Shown here one piece after another: positions 26,931 through 37,523 of a DNA stretch of 64,000 bases. Position numbers and translations under genes: made by a program. The stretch comes from Marinobacter sp. EhC06 (GTDB lineage Bacteria; Pseudomonadota; Gammaproteobacteria; Pseudomonadales; Oleiphilaceae): contig NZ_LXYO01000001.1 in NCBI RefSeq assembly GCF_001650915.1, positions 310,001 to 374,000 of the forward strand, read 5' to 3'. Numbering within the stretch: position 1 is the stretch's first letter; every line of letters begins with the position of its first letter. The notes below the pieces were generated by a model that had not been told where the DNA came from, ran no database searches, and saw only the letters and a program-made list of their open reading frames with translations.

Positions 26931-28258
26931 TTTTTAGGTCGAACAATTGTATGCAAAATTCCAGCGCACAACCAAAAAATACCGACAACCAGAATTATAA
27001 AAGATGGAATCTGCGATAAATCAGTCTTTGGGTAAATAACAATAAAACCAATGGACAGGTTGGCCCAAATAACCTTCAAATATGGACTACTCCCGCTCAG
27101 GGCTTTAGAATAAATGTACTTCAAAGTAAAACCTACCAAAAACATACCTACAAACACGCCAGCAATACCGAAATTTGCATACCACTCACCTACTCCAGTA
27201 GGGGGCAACCCACCGCCGGGAATATCTAAATACCACAATTCTTTGATACGTAATGAAATAAGATAATCTGGTGCTAAGAGAGATTTCGGTATCAACCATA
27301 AAAGAAAGTTTGGAATGGTCGAGCCCGCGAAGTAGAATGTCTCTTCTGGAATCTTATCAATCAGCGTCAGAAGTATTGGAACATTGGGAACATTCCCACG
27401 TTCGACTGCAAAATGCATGAAACCCGAGAAAATGAAATCGAAATCAACTGACGCAAGATCTTTTCCGGAATAAAAGTATGCACTTAGAATCCGCAGAAAG
27501 TAAAGTGCCACGCCTAGCAACGCCAATGACAGGAACACTGGAATGCTTTTTACATAGCTAGCATTGACTCTACCCGACTGATGGATCGCAATAAGGTAAC
27601 ATACATATGTTGAACCGATAAAAACGAGAGTCTGAAAAATTCGGCCCTGCGACGCTCTCACTAGAATAAAGATAACCAAGAGCATAAGCAAAAATAGCAT
27701 CGCCTTCTTGGAGGTATTTTCTTTTCCTGCAAAATAAAATATAAAGTTGACACCAACTAGACCAAAGATATATCCGATTGCACTGATACCCTGCCCTTCT
27801 GCGACTTGGTAACTTCGGCCTGCCGTATTACTCAAATAATCAAGAATATTACCACCAGAAATCATCACTACATTTACAGAAAAATTTAAAGCTGCCAGCA
27901 AAATCATAACCCAACTTACAATTTTTAAACTGGAGATAAGTGAGGGATTCCGATGGGAGTTAAAATGCCCTGCTGCCGGATGCCCGGTTTTGACAGAAGC
28001 TCCAGCAATAAAGCTCAAATACCCTAGGACGAAGAGAGACATAGCCTTAATTGAAAGCACTTCTAATGAGGCACTATAGAAGCCTGCTTTGGCAGCCAAA
28101 AATCCCTCGTAATCGATGGAATAGCCGTAGCCTGTGATTAGCCAAGGCAAAGACGAGAGGGAAAACAGCACTCGTGGCTCGTAGATTGGGTGGGACCTCA
28201 ACTTAAAGAGCACTGAAATATTTAAAATTAAGAATACGGTCCAGACTATCCAGAACAT
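26921..28258 (-). CDS. wzy: Wzy-type O-unit polymerase
   Basis: 445 residues, ten or more hydrophobic segments spread over the length. Typical family features: RASQGRIFQTLVFIG with the conserved Arg, an extended periplasmic loop with polar residues (~290-350), and late GEWYANFGIAGVFVGMFLVG. It polymerises flipped undecaprenyl-PP repeat units at the periplasmic face. Base composition is clearly AT-rich compared with its neighbours outside the core, and no strong ribosome site precedes the ATG. Wzy proteins are too diverse to predict the linkage. Confidence 0.85.
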   Translation of the reverse strand: MFWIVWTVFLILNISVLFKLRSHPIYEPRVLFSLSSLPWLITGYGYSIDYEGFLAAKAGFYSASLEVLSIKAMSLFVLGYLSFIAGASVKTGHPAAGHFNSHRNPSLISSLKIVSWVMILLAALNFSVNVVMISGGNILDYLSNTAGRSYQVAEGQGISAIGYIFGLVGVNFIFYFAGKENTSKKAMLFLLMLLVIFILVRASQGRIFQTLVFIGSTYVCYLIAIHQSGRVNASYVKSIPVFLSLALLGVALYFLRILSAYFYSGKDLASVDFDFIFSGFMHFAVERGNVPNVPILLTLIDKIPEETFYFAGSTIPNFLLWLIPKSLLAPDYLISLRIKELWYLDIPGGGLPPTGVGEWYANFGIAGVFVGMFLVGFTLKYIYSKALSGSSPYLKVIWANLSIGFIVIYPKTDLSQIPSFIILVVGIFWLCAGILHTIVRPKNIR

Positions 28259-28484
28259 TTTTTTAAATCAGAAGATGAATTTTAGAGTTCAGGTCGATTT
28301 TTTTCGGACCGAAGTTTAAAAGGAGAGCAATCACCATTTAGAGAAACAACAGGTGTTAGACTTCGCACTCAACATTAAAGATTACAAACTTGCGCCTAGT
28401 CCACACTTTACACAACGCTAACATAGCGCGCATAACTTAGGTCATCGAAAAGAAGGAATAGAGACAACACTACAACAGGCGTAG

Positions 28485-29561
28485 CTAAACAGACTTTTTA
28501 AAGAAGATCGAGTGAAACTTTAATAAAAAATACAGAATTAAACTGTATATTGCAAAAAAACACCCGACAAGAAAAAAAAGAAGGTTAGACGGCTGAATTA
28601 TTAAACGCTCGAAAACTCCAGCAGGAAATAAAAGATGGTATTGCATTCGCGACGCTGCTTTTTTTAGCTCTCCGCTATTATCAAACTTTGAATAACGTTC
28701 AAGTTGCCTAATATGAAAAAGATGATATTTTTTATTCGCAAGGTTGCCGTCGAGGTCATAAAAGCTCCAGGCAAATGAATGAAAATTTTCTATTTTACCT
28801 TTTACTGACTCAAGCCCTTTATCGAATCCAATTCTCCACCTATCTGATCTGTCAAACTCATTCATCCAATAAAGGAAATCCAAACTCAACAAATGCCCAT
28901 TCAAAACTAAGGGAGGTTTAGAGTTTGGGCTTGCGTACTCTTCATACCAGAATCCATCATTAAATGTCACTAGCACCCCCCCTTCCGAAATTGGCAAGAA
29001 AAGAAGATTGGCGATGGAGCGAGCAGCATCGAGATAGCTTTCATCTTCAGTTCTTAGATAAGCCGCTAACATTACCTGGCCTGCGAATGACTGAGCCAAA
29101 CCAGACACCCATGGAGCCTTCATTTCGTAAAGAGGTTTGTCCATGTTGTAAGGAAACGCTAGAACTTTGGATTTCTCGGAATCACCATGTAGGGTGCCTT
29201 CAAATTCCTTGGAATGAGCTTTCAAATAATCCGCAACACAGATTAATTCCTCAAAATCAGGCGCTTTATCGCGATAAGCAGGCAGTACTTCCCGAAGGCT
29301 CTGACTTGAGTTTTGCTCGAAAATAGTTTGCGCGGTTCCGTAAACGGTCAGCGACAAAGTGGCTGGATGAATCCAGTCTTTGGCTTCACCTTGAATTTGA
29401 TTACATCCTTTGAGCGCTGAAGTGAATGGTTGATCTCCGCTTATAAAAGTCTTTAATTCCACTACATATGGTAGAAGGTCATCCTCAAGATAATGGACAG
29501 TGATGGCAGAACAGATAAATATTAAAAAAGCGACTACTAATTTTTTCACTTTGTTACTCAA
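28485..29561 (-). CDS. Membrane-anchored D-glucuronyl C5-epimerase-like protein
   Basis: 358 residues, TTG start at 29561 (GTG 29549 possible). An N-terminal membrane anchor (~8-27) and a C-terminal hydrophobic helix (~325-350) enclose a periplasmic alpha/alpha-barrel-like domain. This domain matches the C-terminal catalytic domain of glucuronyl C5-epimerases: APWVSGLAQSFAGQVMLAAY, then GGVLVTFNDGFWYEEYASP, then LVLNGHLLSLDFLYWMNEF. Such enzymes flip C5 of uronic acid residues within a polymer. Here, between wzx and wzy, it may act on uronic residues of the flipped unit or chain. The gene is AT-rich and its intergenic flanks (226 and 155 nt) hold no recognisable gene. Confidence 0.75.
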   Translation of the reverse strand: MSNKVKKLVVAFLIFICSAITVHYLEDDLLPYVVELKTFISGDQPFTSALKGCNQIQGEAKDWIHPATLSLTVYGTAQTIFEQNSSQSLREVLPAYRDKAPDFEELICVADYLKAHSKEFEGTLHGDSEKSKVLAFPYNMDKPLYEMKAPWVSGLAQSFAGQVMLAAYLRTEDESYLDAARSIANLLFLPISEGGVLVTFNDGFWYEEYASPNSKPPLVLNGHLLSLDFLYWMNEFDRSDRWRIGFDKGLESVKGKIENFHSFAWSFYDLDGNLANKKYHLFHIRQLERYSKFDNSGELKKAASRMQYHLLFPAGVFERLIIQPSNLLFFLVGCFFAIYSLILYFLLKFHSIFFKKSV

Positions 29562-29716
29562 CTTTTATTTCACTTCGAAAATCTAGGGTCGTCGGCTAGC
29601 GGCAGCTTTGTAGACGCTTAGCTCACGATTGTTTTTGACTGTACCCCTTTGCCGCTAATTCAGGGAGATCGCAGCAGTGAAGAAAAACAGTTACTTCAGG
29701 AGAAAGTTGATATCAA

Positions 29717-31150
29717 TTAATAACTATTTCCAGATGCCTTACGCTTTACTATACCGCAAGAAAAACGCCACGCTGTTTCGAACTCTTTTCTAAAGCTTTG
29801 CATCGCCAAAACCAGAACCATCACCCAAAATCCAACCGTTATCAATCCGAGCCGACTTCCAAACAATGTAAATACAATAGCGCCGAACACTACCAACCCA
29901 GAGTAACTATAAATAGCCAACCTTGGCATTTGCTTCCAAAGAAATATTGAAAATTCGGTTCGTAGCAAGAAAAAGACCCAGAACGAAAAACAGGTACTTA
30001 CTGCTGCACCTGCCGCCCCATACTTTGGAATCAATAACCAGTTTCCTAGGGTGTTAACAAAAAATGCAATAACAGCGGCTAACATTGAAAAGCCAGTTCG
30101 CTTTGAGATTCCGATTCCTACAGCGGTGCTTTCAGATAGAGTATAGAGCAAGGGGTACCCCAGACACGAGACCACTATCCATTGAACTTCGGAGTAATGA
30201 GGTGGTAAGAACAGCTCGACAATCCAGGAAAGTAATCCTGCGAAGCAAAAGAGTACGACTACTAATGCAAGAACATATCGAGTTACTCTATGTACATTTT
30301 CCAGCCCTTCCCCTTTACTAGCCCATTTATAAACAGTTGGAGCCCATACGGTTGAAAAGACACTTTGCAAAATAATGGCGGCCGCAGCGAAGCTAACTGA
30401 AACGGAGTAAACTGCAAGTTCTTCGAAACTTGCCAATGCTCTGAGAAAAACTTTATCGACGGCAGTCAAACCCCAAAAGGCGATGCCACCAAAAATCAGC
30501 GGCATGCCAAATCTCAACATGTGCTTTAGGTGCTCGAATTCGATTTTTGAAGCAGCACCAGCGACCCATTCTTTCCGTGTATTGAACGCAAATACAACAC
30601 TGACAAATACCAATGCTGCGGTGTTAGCCAAAATAAGATTGGTTAATGTCTTATCAACTTCTGCGTAGACGTATAGACCAATAAAACCGAGCAAAAGTAG
30701 CTTGGGAAGAACCTGACTCATCGAAAAGGCCAAGCCACGCTCATTCATTCTAAGAACCAGGGACAGAAACCGAGATACAAATGCCGCCAGTAACGCTATG
30801 GCTATTAATAAACTTAGCTGAAAGCTTGAAGAGTCAAATAGCCACATTGCCATGAAGTCACCAAGACTCAGCAGCCCAACCAATGATGCGAAAAGTAAGA
30901 GGAACCCTGGCAGGAAGGATTGTTTCAAGAGCGCGGGTTTATTGGCTACGTCATGAAACTCCCGCACATAGGCTTGATCCAGGCCCAGACTGAACAGCAA
31001 TGTGCTTAAGCCTATTGTCACTTGCAGCATAGCTATCCTTCCCACATCTTCCTGAGCAAAAAACCATGTAATCGTGGGGAGAGTTATTAGACCAAGCAAC
31101 GCACCTGCAATTGGCCCCAAAGCGAACGCTGCGATTTTTCTTGGCGTCAA
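29717..31150 (-). CDS. wzx: Wzx-type lipid-linked O-unit flippase
   Basis: 477 residues with 12 or more hydrophobic helices (MATE/PST family). It begins RKIAAFALGPIAGALLGLIT and contains LFSLGLDQAYVREFHD, the cytoplasmic signature after the second helix. Start TTG 31150 is chosen because GGAG lies 8 nt upstream; no suitable ATG is near. It moves the undecaprenyl-PP-linked unit to the periplasm. AT-rich like its downstream neighbours, marking the serotype-specific core. Confidence 0.9.
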   Translation of the reverse strand: MTPRKIAAFALGPIAGALLGLITLPTITWFFAQEDVGRIAMLQVTIGLSTLLFSLGLDQAYVREFHDVANKPALLKQSFLPGFLLLFASLVGLLSLGDFMAMWLFDSSSFQLSLLIAIALLAAFVSRFLSLVLRMNERGLAFSMSQVLPKLLLLGFIGLYVYAEVDKTLTNLILANTAALVFVSVVFAFNTRKEWVAGAASKIEFEHLKHMLRFGMPLIFGGIAFWGLTAVDKVFLRALASFEELAVYSVSVSFAAAAIILQSVFSTVWAPTVYKWASKGEGLENVHRVTRYVLALVVVLFCFAGLLSWIVELFLPPHYSEVQWIVVSCLGYPLLYTLSESTAVGIGISKRTGFSMLAAVIAFFVNTLGNWLLIPKYGAAGAAVSTCFSFWVFFLLRTEFSIFLWKQMPRLAIYSYSGLVVFGAIVFTLFGSRLGLITVGFWVMVLVLAMQSFRKEFETAWRFSCGIVKRKASGNSY

Positions 31151-31301
31151 GTTGCATCTCCATTCGCGCGCTCAAACACTACGTTTTTATTAGCCTTTCC
31201 GGCAGCCTCGAGTAGCAGCATTCGTGCTTTGTCGTTAGATCGAGTCCACGATAGAGAATAGTCGCCGTTGCGGCATGACAGAGAGTGCATTTAGATAACT
31301 C

Positions 31302-32423
31302 TCAGGTATTCACGTTGATAAGAGTAAACCAATCGTCAATGACCCCATCCCACGAACTGGTTTTCCTTAAATCATAACGGTTTTTGGGTAGTGCAGCCTC
31401 TGCGGTGCCCTTCCAGTGTGAGAGAAAATCAGGATGAAGAGCCGAAACACATTCCTTCAGATTATCGTAAGGCTTTATTGCGGTCTCGAATCCCGGCATG
31501 TTGCCATAGGGTAAATGGCTGGCAGCCAGAACCATGTTCCCCGCATAGACAGTTTCCTGAACAGTGCCACTGAAGGCATCGGAAACGGAATGGTTAATCA
31601 ACACCGTGGTTGCCAGACGCATCAGAGCAGAGGTTTCGGGACCATGGAACTCGGAGAGTGGATGAAATATCTCGGCACCGACTTTCAGATTTGCAATCTG
31701 ACAATCTCGCTCAACCGCCCGCCTCACTTCCGGTGAACCATACTGGACTGGCACAACAAATTGATAATCACCGACAACCTCAGCCTGCTCTGCGAAAAAA
31801 GCAATCAGATCTCGCTGGCGCTGCCCGATTGATGCTGAATACCCCAAACAAATTAATGGCTTATCAGCATTATAGCCCAACTTAACTCGAGCTTCGGCTG
31901 CCGATTTGGCCCCAATTTTTTCCAACTCATCAAACACGGAAAGACCGAAACGAATAACGCGCGACTCTTTTCCGACAACAAAAGGAAAATCTTCCAAGAT
32001 GGCATCGCGCACGTTAGCGTTGGTAGCTGCAACACAATCCAAATGCCGCAGCCCCCTACCCAGTAATTTATCCAGTCGTTTCTGGCGCAGCAGTATGTCA
32101 CTACCATAAGCGAGCCCGACGACTCTCTTGAAATGCCGTTTTAGCAGCGGGGCAATCCAGAAAAGATCAAGGCCAAGTGAATGAATCACCACAGTTTGCC
32201 CTTGATCTAGCTGACGAATTGTCTTGCGCGTAAAAAAAATACGGCGTAACAGGCGCAGTAACTTAACCGGTGAGCTTTTTCCCACTAATCGGGCAGACGC
32301 TGAATAGGGATCAATAATCTTTACATCGACGCCACGAGCGTGAAGCTCTTCTGCCGTTCGTGTTACGAAGACTGAGTTTGATGTCCCCAAAAAAACGACT
32401 TTCTTGGAGAATTCTTGGCTCAT
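31302..32423 (-). CDS. Glycosyltransferase, GT4/GT-B-like
   Basis: 373 residues from ATG 32423, which overlaps the wbpE stop (ATGA); ATG 32429 is the alternative. N-terminal VVFLGTSNSVFVTRTAEELH is a GT-B acceptor-side beginning; VIHSLGLDLFWIAPLLKRHF and VVGLAYGSDILLR follow. The C-terminal half has PLICLGYSASIGQRQRDLIA and TVLINHSVSDAFSGTVQETV, with the Glu-containing donor loop. Specificity is unknown; it is one of three candidate transferases for the repeat unit. Confidence 0.78.
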   Translation of the reverse strand: MSQEFSKKVVFLGTSNSVFVTRTAEELHARGVDVKIIDPYSASARLVGKSSPVKLLRLLRRIFFTRKTIRQLDQGQTVVIHSLGLDLFWIAPLLKRHFKRVVGLAYGSDILLRQKRLDKLLGRGLRHLDCVAATNANVRDAILEDFPFVVGKESRVIRFGLSVFDELEKIGAKSAAEARVKLGYNADKPLICLGYSASIGQRQRDLIAFFAEQAEVVGDYQFVVPVQYGSPEVRRAVERDCQIANLKVGAEIFHPLSEFHGPETSALMRLATTVLINHSVSDAFSGTVQETVYAGNMVLAASHLPYGNMPGFETAIKPYDNLKECVSALHPDFLSHWKGTAEAALPKNRYDLRKTSSWDGVIDDWFTLINVNT

Positions 32424-33511
32424 GGGCATACCGCGGATTTCAATGCAGAGACCACGCGCTCCCGAGAAACCTCTTCCAAATACGGATGCATCGGCAGACT
32501 CAGGACCAGCTCTGCCACTGCATCCCCAACAGGCAATTCAACGTTTGTATCTTCCACAGCGGGCTGCTTATTCAAGGGGATCGGATAATGCACCGCTGTA
32601 GGAACGCCCGCTTCTTTAAGCGCCTCTTGAACGGACTCACGGTTGTTTACTCGAACTGTGTATTGGGCCCAAGCGGACACGTTATGGTCTTCTATGAAGG
32701 GCGCCGTCTGAATGCCCGCATCACTCAACAATCGCGAATAGTCTTCAGCCACATGGTTACGCAGCTCAATTTCCTCTTGCAACAAAGACAGCTTCGGTAA
32801 CAGTATGGCTGCCTGCAGAGTATCCAGTCGGCTATTCACCCCTACCCTGATATGATGGTATCGCCTGTTCTGACCATGGCGGGCGATTTGGCGAAGAATG
32901 GTTGCCAGTTCGTCGTCGTTGGTGAAGATAGCGCCACCATCGCCGTAACAACCCAGCGGTTTACTCGGGAAGAAGCTGGTGCACCCAATCGTCGTCAGAT
33001 TACAGGATTTGCGGCCTTTGTAACTGGCGCCGAAGCTCTGCGCACCATCTTCGATCACGGGAATTCCGTGCTTTCCGGCAATGGCATTAATAGCGTCAAA
33101 GTCGGCACACTGGCCGTAGAGTGATACCGGAATAATCGCTTTGGTGCGCGGGGTAATGGCCGCTTCCAGTTTTTCGGGGTTCAGGTTATACGTTCTTGGG
33201 TCAATGTCCACGTAGACGGGTTGGGCGCCCAACACAGCAGGTGTCTCGGCTGTGGCGATATAACTGAAGCCCGGCACAATCACCTCATCGCCATGCCCCA
33301 CGCCAAGAGCCATCTGGGCAATTTGCAGCGCATCTGTCCCATTTGCCACCGAGATACAGTGCTTGGCTCCGCAATAAGCAGCGAGCTTCTCCTCTAGTTC
33401 AGCCACCTCAGGGCCCAGGATATATTTACCATGGGCAAGCACTTTCTGGATGTTCTGATCTATCTGGTCTTTAATTCGGGCTTGTTGCGCGGCCAGGTCT
33501 ACGAATTGCAT
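32420..33511 (-). CDS. wbpE: UDP-2-acetamido-2-deoxy-3-oxo-glucuronate aminotransferase
   Basis: 363 residues, DegT/DnrJ PLP enzyme. MQFVDLAAQQARIKDQI, SVANGTDALQIAQMALG, VIEDGAQSFGASYKG with the ring Asp, and FFPSKPLGCYGDGG with the Schiff-base Lys. Closest by pattern to P. aeruginosa WbpE / Bordetella WlbC. It transfers an amino group from glutamate to C3 of the WbpB product. It lies directly after wbpD in the wbpA-B-D-E set. Confidence 0.94.
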   Translation of the reverse strand: MQFVDLAAQQARIKDQIDQNIQKVLAHGKYILGPEVAELEEKLAAYCGAKHCISVANGTDALQIAQMALGVGHGDEVIVPGFSYIATAETPAVLGAQPVYVDIDPRTYNLNPEKLEAAITPRTKAIIPVSLYGQCADFDAINAIAGKHGIPVIEDGAQSFGASYKGRKSCNLTTIGCTSFFPSKPLGCYGDGGAIFTNDDELATILRQIARHGQNRRYHHIRVGVNSRLDTLQAAILLPKLSLLQEEIELRNHVAEDYSRLLSDAGIQTAPFIEDHNVSAWAQYTVRVNNRESVQEALKEAGVPTAVHYPIPLNKQPAVEDTNVELPVGDAVAELVLSLPMHPYLEEVSRERVVSALKSAVCP

Positions 33512-33551
33512 TTGGCAGGTACCTTTCTACTTGAACTATCTGAGAGCACTC

Positions 33552-34127
33552 TCAGGATTTGACCAATTGGTTGTCTTTAAGCACGTATCGGCTGCCGGTG
33601 TGAGGGCATGTGGTTTCGCCATCTCCTTGCACGGGTAGATCCAGTTGTTCGCCGAATTCGCTCATCCAACCGATCTGCCTGGCAGGTACACCAACCATCA
33701 ACGCGTATGCCGGGACATCCTTATTAATGACCGCACCAGCGCCAACGAAGGCGTATTCACCAACGGTTACACCGCATACTATGGTGCAGTTGGCCCCCAG
33801 AGTAGCCCCTTTTTTAATCAGCGTGTCACGATATTCGTCCTTACGCTCAATGAGGGAGCGTGGGTTGTAGACGTTCGTGAATACCATGCTAGGGCCGCAG
33901 AATACGCCCTCTTCAAGGTGAACATTGTCGTATACGGAAACGTTGTTCTGGATTTTGCAGTTGTCGCCAATGGTTACTTTGTTACCAATGAACACGTTCT
34001 GGCCCATTGATACATTTTGACCAACTCTGGCGCCACCGCATACGTGAACGAAGTGCCATACGCGGGAGCCTTCGCCTATTTCCGCGCCGTCGTCAACGAT
34101 GGCACTGGGGTGAATGGTTACGGGCAT
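33552..34127 (-). CDS. wbpD: UDP-2-acetamido-3-amino-2,3-dideoxy-glucuronate N-acetyltransferase
   Basis: 191 residues, almost entirely hexapeptide repeats of a left-handed beta-helix ([40 protein letters not shown]). The [18 protein letters not shown] loop is typical of the WbpD/WlbB group. Trimeric acetyl-CoA-dependent enzyme giving UDP-GlcNAc3NAcA. The C-terminal tail contains [18 protein letters not shown], a usual ending in this family. It is separated from wbpB by 70 nt. Confidence 0.94.
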   Translation of the reverse strand: MPVTIHPSAIVDDGAEIGEGSRVWHFVHVCGGARVGQNVSMGQNVFIGNKVTIGDNCKIQNNVSVYDNVHLEEGVFCGPSMVFTNVYNPRSLIERKDEYRDTLIKKGATLGANCTIVCGVTVGEYAFVGAGAVINKDVPAYALMVGVPARQIGWMSEFGEQLDLPVQGDGETTCPHTGSRYVLKDNQLVKS

Positions 34128-34197
34128 AAGGTATCCTCTTATTGTGAAACCGCGAGTACTTCCCCCCTATCCCGCCGGAGGAGAGGGAGGCAGACGA

Positions 34198-35151
<954 letters not shown>

Positions 35152-35194
35152 TCAATTACTCCAATAACGATGTGTGTAAATTTTCCAGGGATAG

Positions 35195-36472
35195 TCAGAG
35201 ACGCAGATCGGTCTGGTTCGCAGGAAACAGATACTTCAGGTCGTAAACAAGGTGGTCGTCTTGTTTACCTAATTTGCGGATGCTCCCCATGCCCATTGCT
35301 GCGAACTGCTGGTGGCCAACGGCAATAATAATCGCATCGTAGACGCCGTGTTCAAGTTCGCTTACTGGCGCAATGCCGTATTCTTGCTCAGCCTCTTCTT
35401 TCGACACCCAGGGGTCATACACGTCTACCTGAGTGTTGTATTCCTTTAGTTCGCGCACAATGTCGATAACCCGGGTGTTGCGTAAATCAGGGCAATTTTC
35501 CTTGAAGGTTAGTCCCATAACGAGCACCCGCGCGCCTTCAACGTGAATGCGTTTTTTGAGCATGCCTTTTACCAGTTGGGATACGACATACTCCCCCATA
35601 CTGTCATTCAGGCGTCGGCCTGCCAGAATTATTTCAGGGTGGTAACCAATGGCCTGCGCTTTATGGGTCAGGTAGTACGGGTCGACCCCGATGCAATGGC
35701 CGCCAACGAGCCCGGGTCGAAACGGAAGAAAGTTCCATTTCGTGCCAGCAGCTTCCAATACGGCTTCAGTATCAATATCCATTCGATTAAATATAACCGC
35801 CAATTCATTGATAAGAGCAATATTCAGGTCGCGCTGGGTATTCTCGATAACCTTGGCAGCTTCAGCCACCTTAATGGTGCTGGCTTTGTGAGTGCCTGCC
35901 GTGATGATTTCGTTGTAAAGGTCATCTACCAGCTCGGCGATTTCAGGTGTAGAGCCCGAAGTGACTTTTTTTATGTTGGTAACCCGATGCTCTTTGTCCC
36001 CAGGGTTGATTCGCTCAGGGCTGTAACCAACATAAAAATCCTGGTTGAATTTAAGGCCAGACGCTTTCTCTAAAACGGGCACGCAATCCTCTTCTGTAGC
36101 CCCTGGGTATACTGTCGATTCGTAAACAACGACATCACCCTTTTTTAGTGTCTTGCCAATGGTTTCGCTGGCTTTGACCAATGGAGTAAGGTCCGGTGTT
36201 TTGTGCTCGGTAATCGGAGTCGGAACCGTAACGATGTACACATTCGCGGCGGCCAAATCTGCGGGGTTCGTAGTAAAGCTAAGCCCCTTCGCCTCGACGA
36301 GAAGTTCGTCCTCCACTTCAAGAGTGGAATCGTGCCCGGCCTGAAGTTCATTAATTCGGCTCTGGTCAATATCAAAACCAATTACGTTGCGTTTTTTCCC
36401 GAACTCAACGGCTAAAGGCAGTCCTACGTAGCCCAGACCTATAACGGCAATGGTGCGCTGATCTTTTTGCAT
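35195..36472 (-). CDS. wbpA: UDP-N-acetyl-D-glucosamine 6-dehydrogenase
   Basis: 425 residues. [17 protein letters not shown] at the N-terminus, [36 protein letters not shown] and [20 protein letters not shown] with the catalytic Cys are all intact. By sequence character very near P. aeruginosa WbpA. First enzyme of the UDP-ManNAc3NAcA path, making UDP-GlcNAcA. It follows wzz with an 85-nt gap in which I see no terminator. A second, similar enzyme is at 8507-9769. Confidence 0.95.
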   Translation of the reverse strand: MQKDQRTIAVIGLGYVGLPLAVEFGKKRNVIGFDIDQSRINELQAGHDSTLEVEDELLVEAKGLSFTTNPADLAAANVYIVTVPTPITEHKTPDLTPLVKASETIGKTLKKGDVVVYESTVYPGATEEDCVPVLEKASGLKFNQDFYVGYSPERINPGDKEHRVTNIKKVTSGSTPEIAELVDDLYNEIITAGTHKASTIKVAEAAKVIENTQRDLNIALINELAVIFNRMDIDTEAVLEAAGTKWNFLPFRPGLVGGHCIGVDPYYLTHKAQAIGYHPEIILAGRRLNDSMGEYVVSQLVKGMLKKRIHVEGARVLVMGLTFKENCPDLRNTRVIDIVRELKEYNTQVDVYDPWVSKEEAEQEYGIAPVSELEHGVYDAIIIAVGHQQFAAMGMGSIRKLGKQDDHLVYDLKYLFPANQTDLRL

Positions 36473-36557
36473 CTTGATTAACGATTTCAGTTAGTGAATT
36501 GAAATTTGGAGACTTGGAGAGCTGCATCAATAGTGCTCTGGAACTTGGACAGGTCTC

Positions 36558-37523
36558 TTATGTGACCCGCTTTCTAGTGTTCCGAATGAAGGCGATGACG
36601 AACACGAGAAAAATCCCCAGCATGCCACCCAACATTACCGCAACGATTGCGATCAACGCGCGTTTGGGACTGCTCTTTTCCTGGGGTATTACTGCGGGGT
36701 CCACAGTTTTGAATATGTATTCATCCCGCGCATTGGCGAGCATTACCGTGCGGGTTTCGCTTTCAATAAGCTGATAGAACACTTGCTGCATTCCCGCAAT
36801 ATTGGTTTCACTGAGCTTTTCTTCCAGATAGGCAATGCGAGCCTCTGATTCTCTTACATCCTGCTGACGCATGTGTTCGTTAATGTCTTTAACCAACATA
36901 TCAGCCCAGGCCTTGGCAACTGGGGGAGATTGGCTTTTGACACTCAACGTCACCATGCCATTCTCTTTATTCTCAGAAATACTAAGATGGCTGGCTTTAA
37001 ACTTGTTTACCATATCCCAATCAGTAGGCTCCAAAACCTCACCGTCTTCATTGGTGCGCCACTGATTGTTGCTCGGGCTGTAGACTTCTCGGTCAATCAC
37101 CCACTGATTTTCTCTCATGTCCCAGGCTTTTGTTGCCATTAGAGGAATTACCAGATCGTGCCGATGAATAAAATCTGTGAGAAAGGCGCGAGACTTCAAG
37201 ATTTCTTTTGCCATGACTGTCTTATTGGTCCCTCCACCGCCTAAGTTAATACCCGCCAAGCTTGCCAATCCACCCAGTTGACCACTAATCCCGTTTGCGA
37301 CGCCTTCCTCCTGGGTGGGAGCGAGGAGCACACTGGCCTGATAAATGTTGGGCTGGCTTAAGGCATAGAACACACCTGCGGCTGCAAAGGCGATTGTAGT
37401 GGCCAGGATTATCCATTTGCCCCGCCAAAGCGTCAGGAACAGTTCCCGCAGATCTATTTCGTCATCCGGGTAATGGGCCACTTCCTTTGTTGGCTCATAC
37501 GTATGAGGTTCGTATTTAGTCAT
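36558..37523 (-). CDS. wzz: Wzz chain-length regulator (PCP-1)
   Basis: 321 residues. Two membrane helices (~35-55 and ~290-312) flank a mainly helical periplasmic domain; the second helix region has the Pro/Gly-rich segment PQEKSSPKRALIAIVAVMLG typical of Wzz. It sets the modal length of the Wzy polymer. The ATG overlaps the stop of the SLBB gene (TAATG). It lacks a cytoplasmic tyrosine kinase domain, so it is not a Wzc-type co-polymerase. A smaller Wzz-like protein is at 41834-42592. Confidence 0.92.
   Translation of the reverse strand: MTKYEPHTYEPTKEVAHYPDDEIDLRELFLTLWRGKWIILATTIAFAAAGVFYALSQPNIYQASVLLAPTQEEGVANGISGQLGGLASLAGINLGGGGTNKTVMAKEILKSRAFLTDFIHRHDLVIPLMATKAWDMRENQWVIDREVYSPSNNQWRTNEDGEVLEPTDWDMVNKFKASHLSISENKENGMVTLSVKSQSPPVAKAWADMLVKDINEHMRQQDVRESEARIAYLEEKLSETNIAGMQQVFYQLIESETRTVMLANARDEYIFKTVDPAVIPQEKSSPKRALIAIVAVMLGGMLGIFLVFVIAFIRNTRKRVT

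Noticed and set aside
28259..28484. Possible regulatory RNA or small gene in the gap between wzy and the epimerase gene
   Set aside because: One imperfect hairpin (around 28290-28315) and no open frame with a ribosome site; nothing firm enough to call.
36532..36541. AGTGCTCTGG, identical to part of the JUMPstart sequence, upstream of wbpA
   Set aside because: It is on the plus strand, opposite to the polysaccharide genes, and no ops core follows it.
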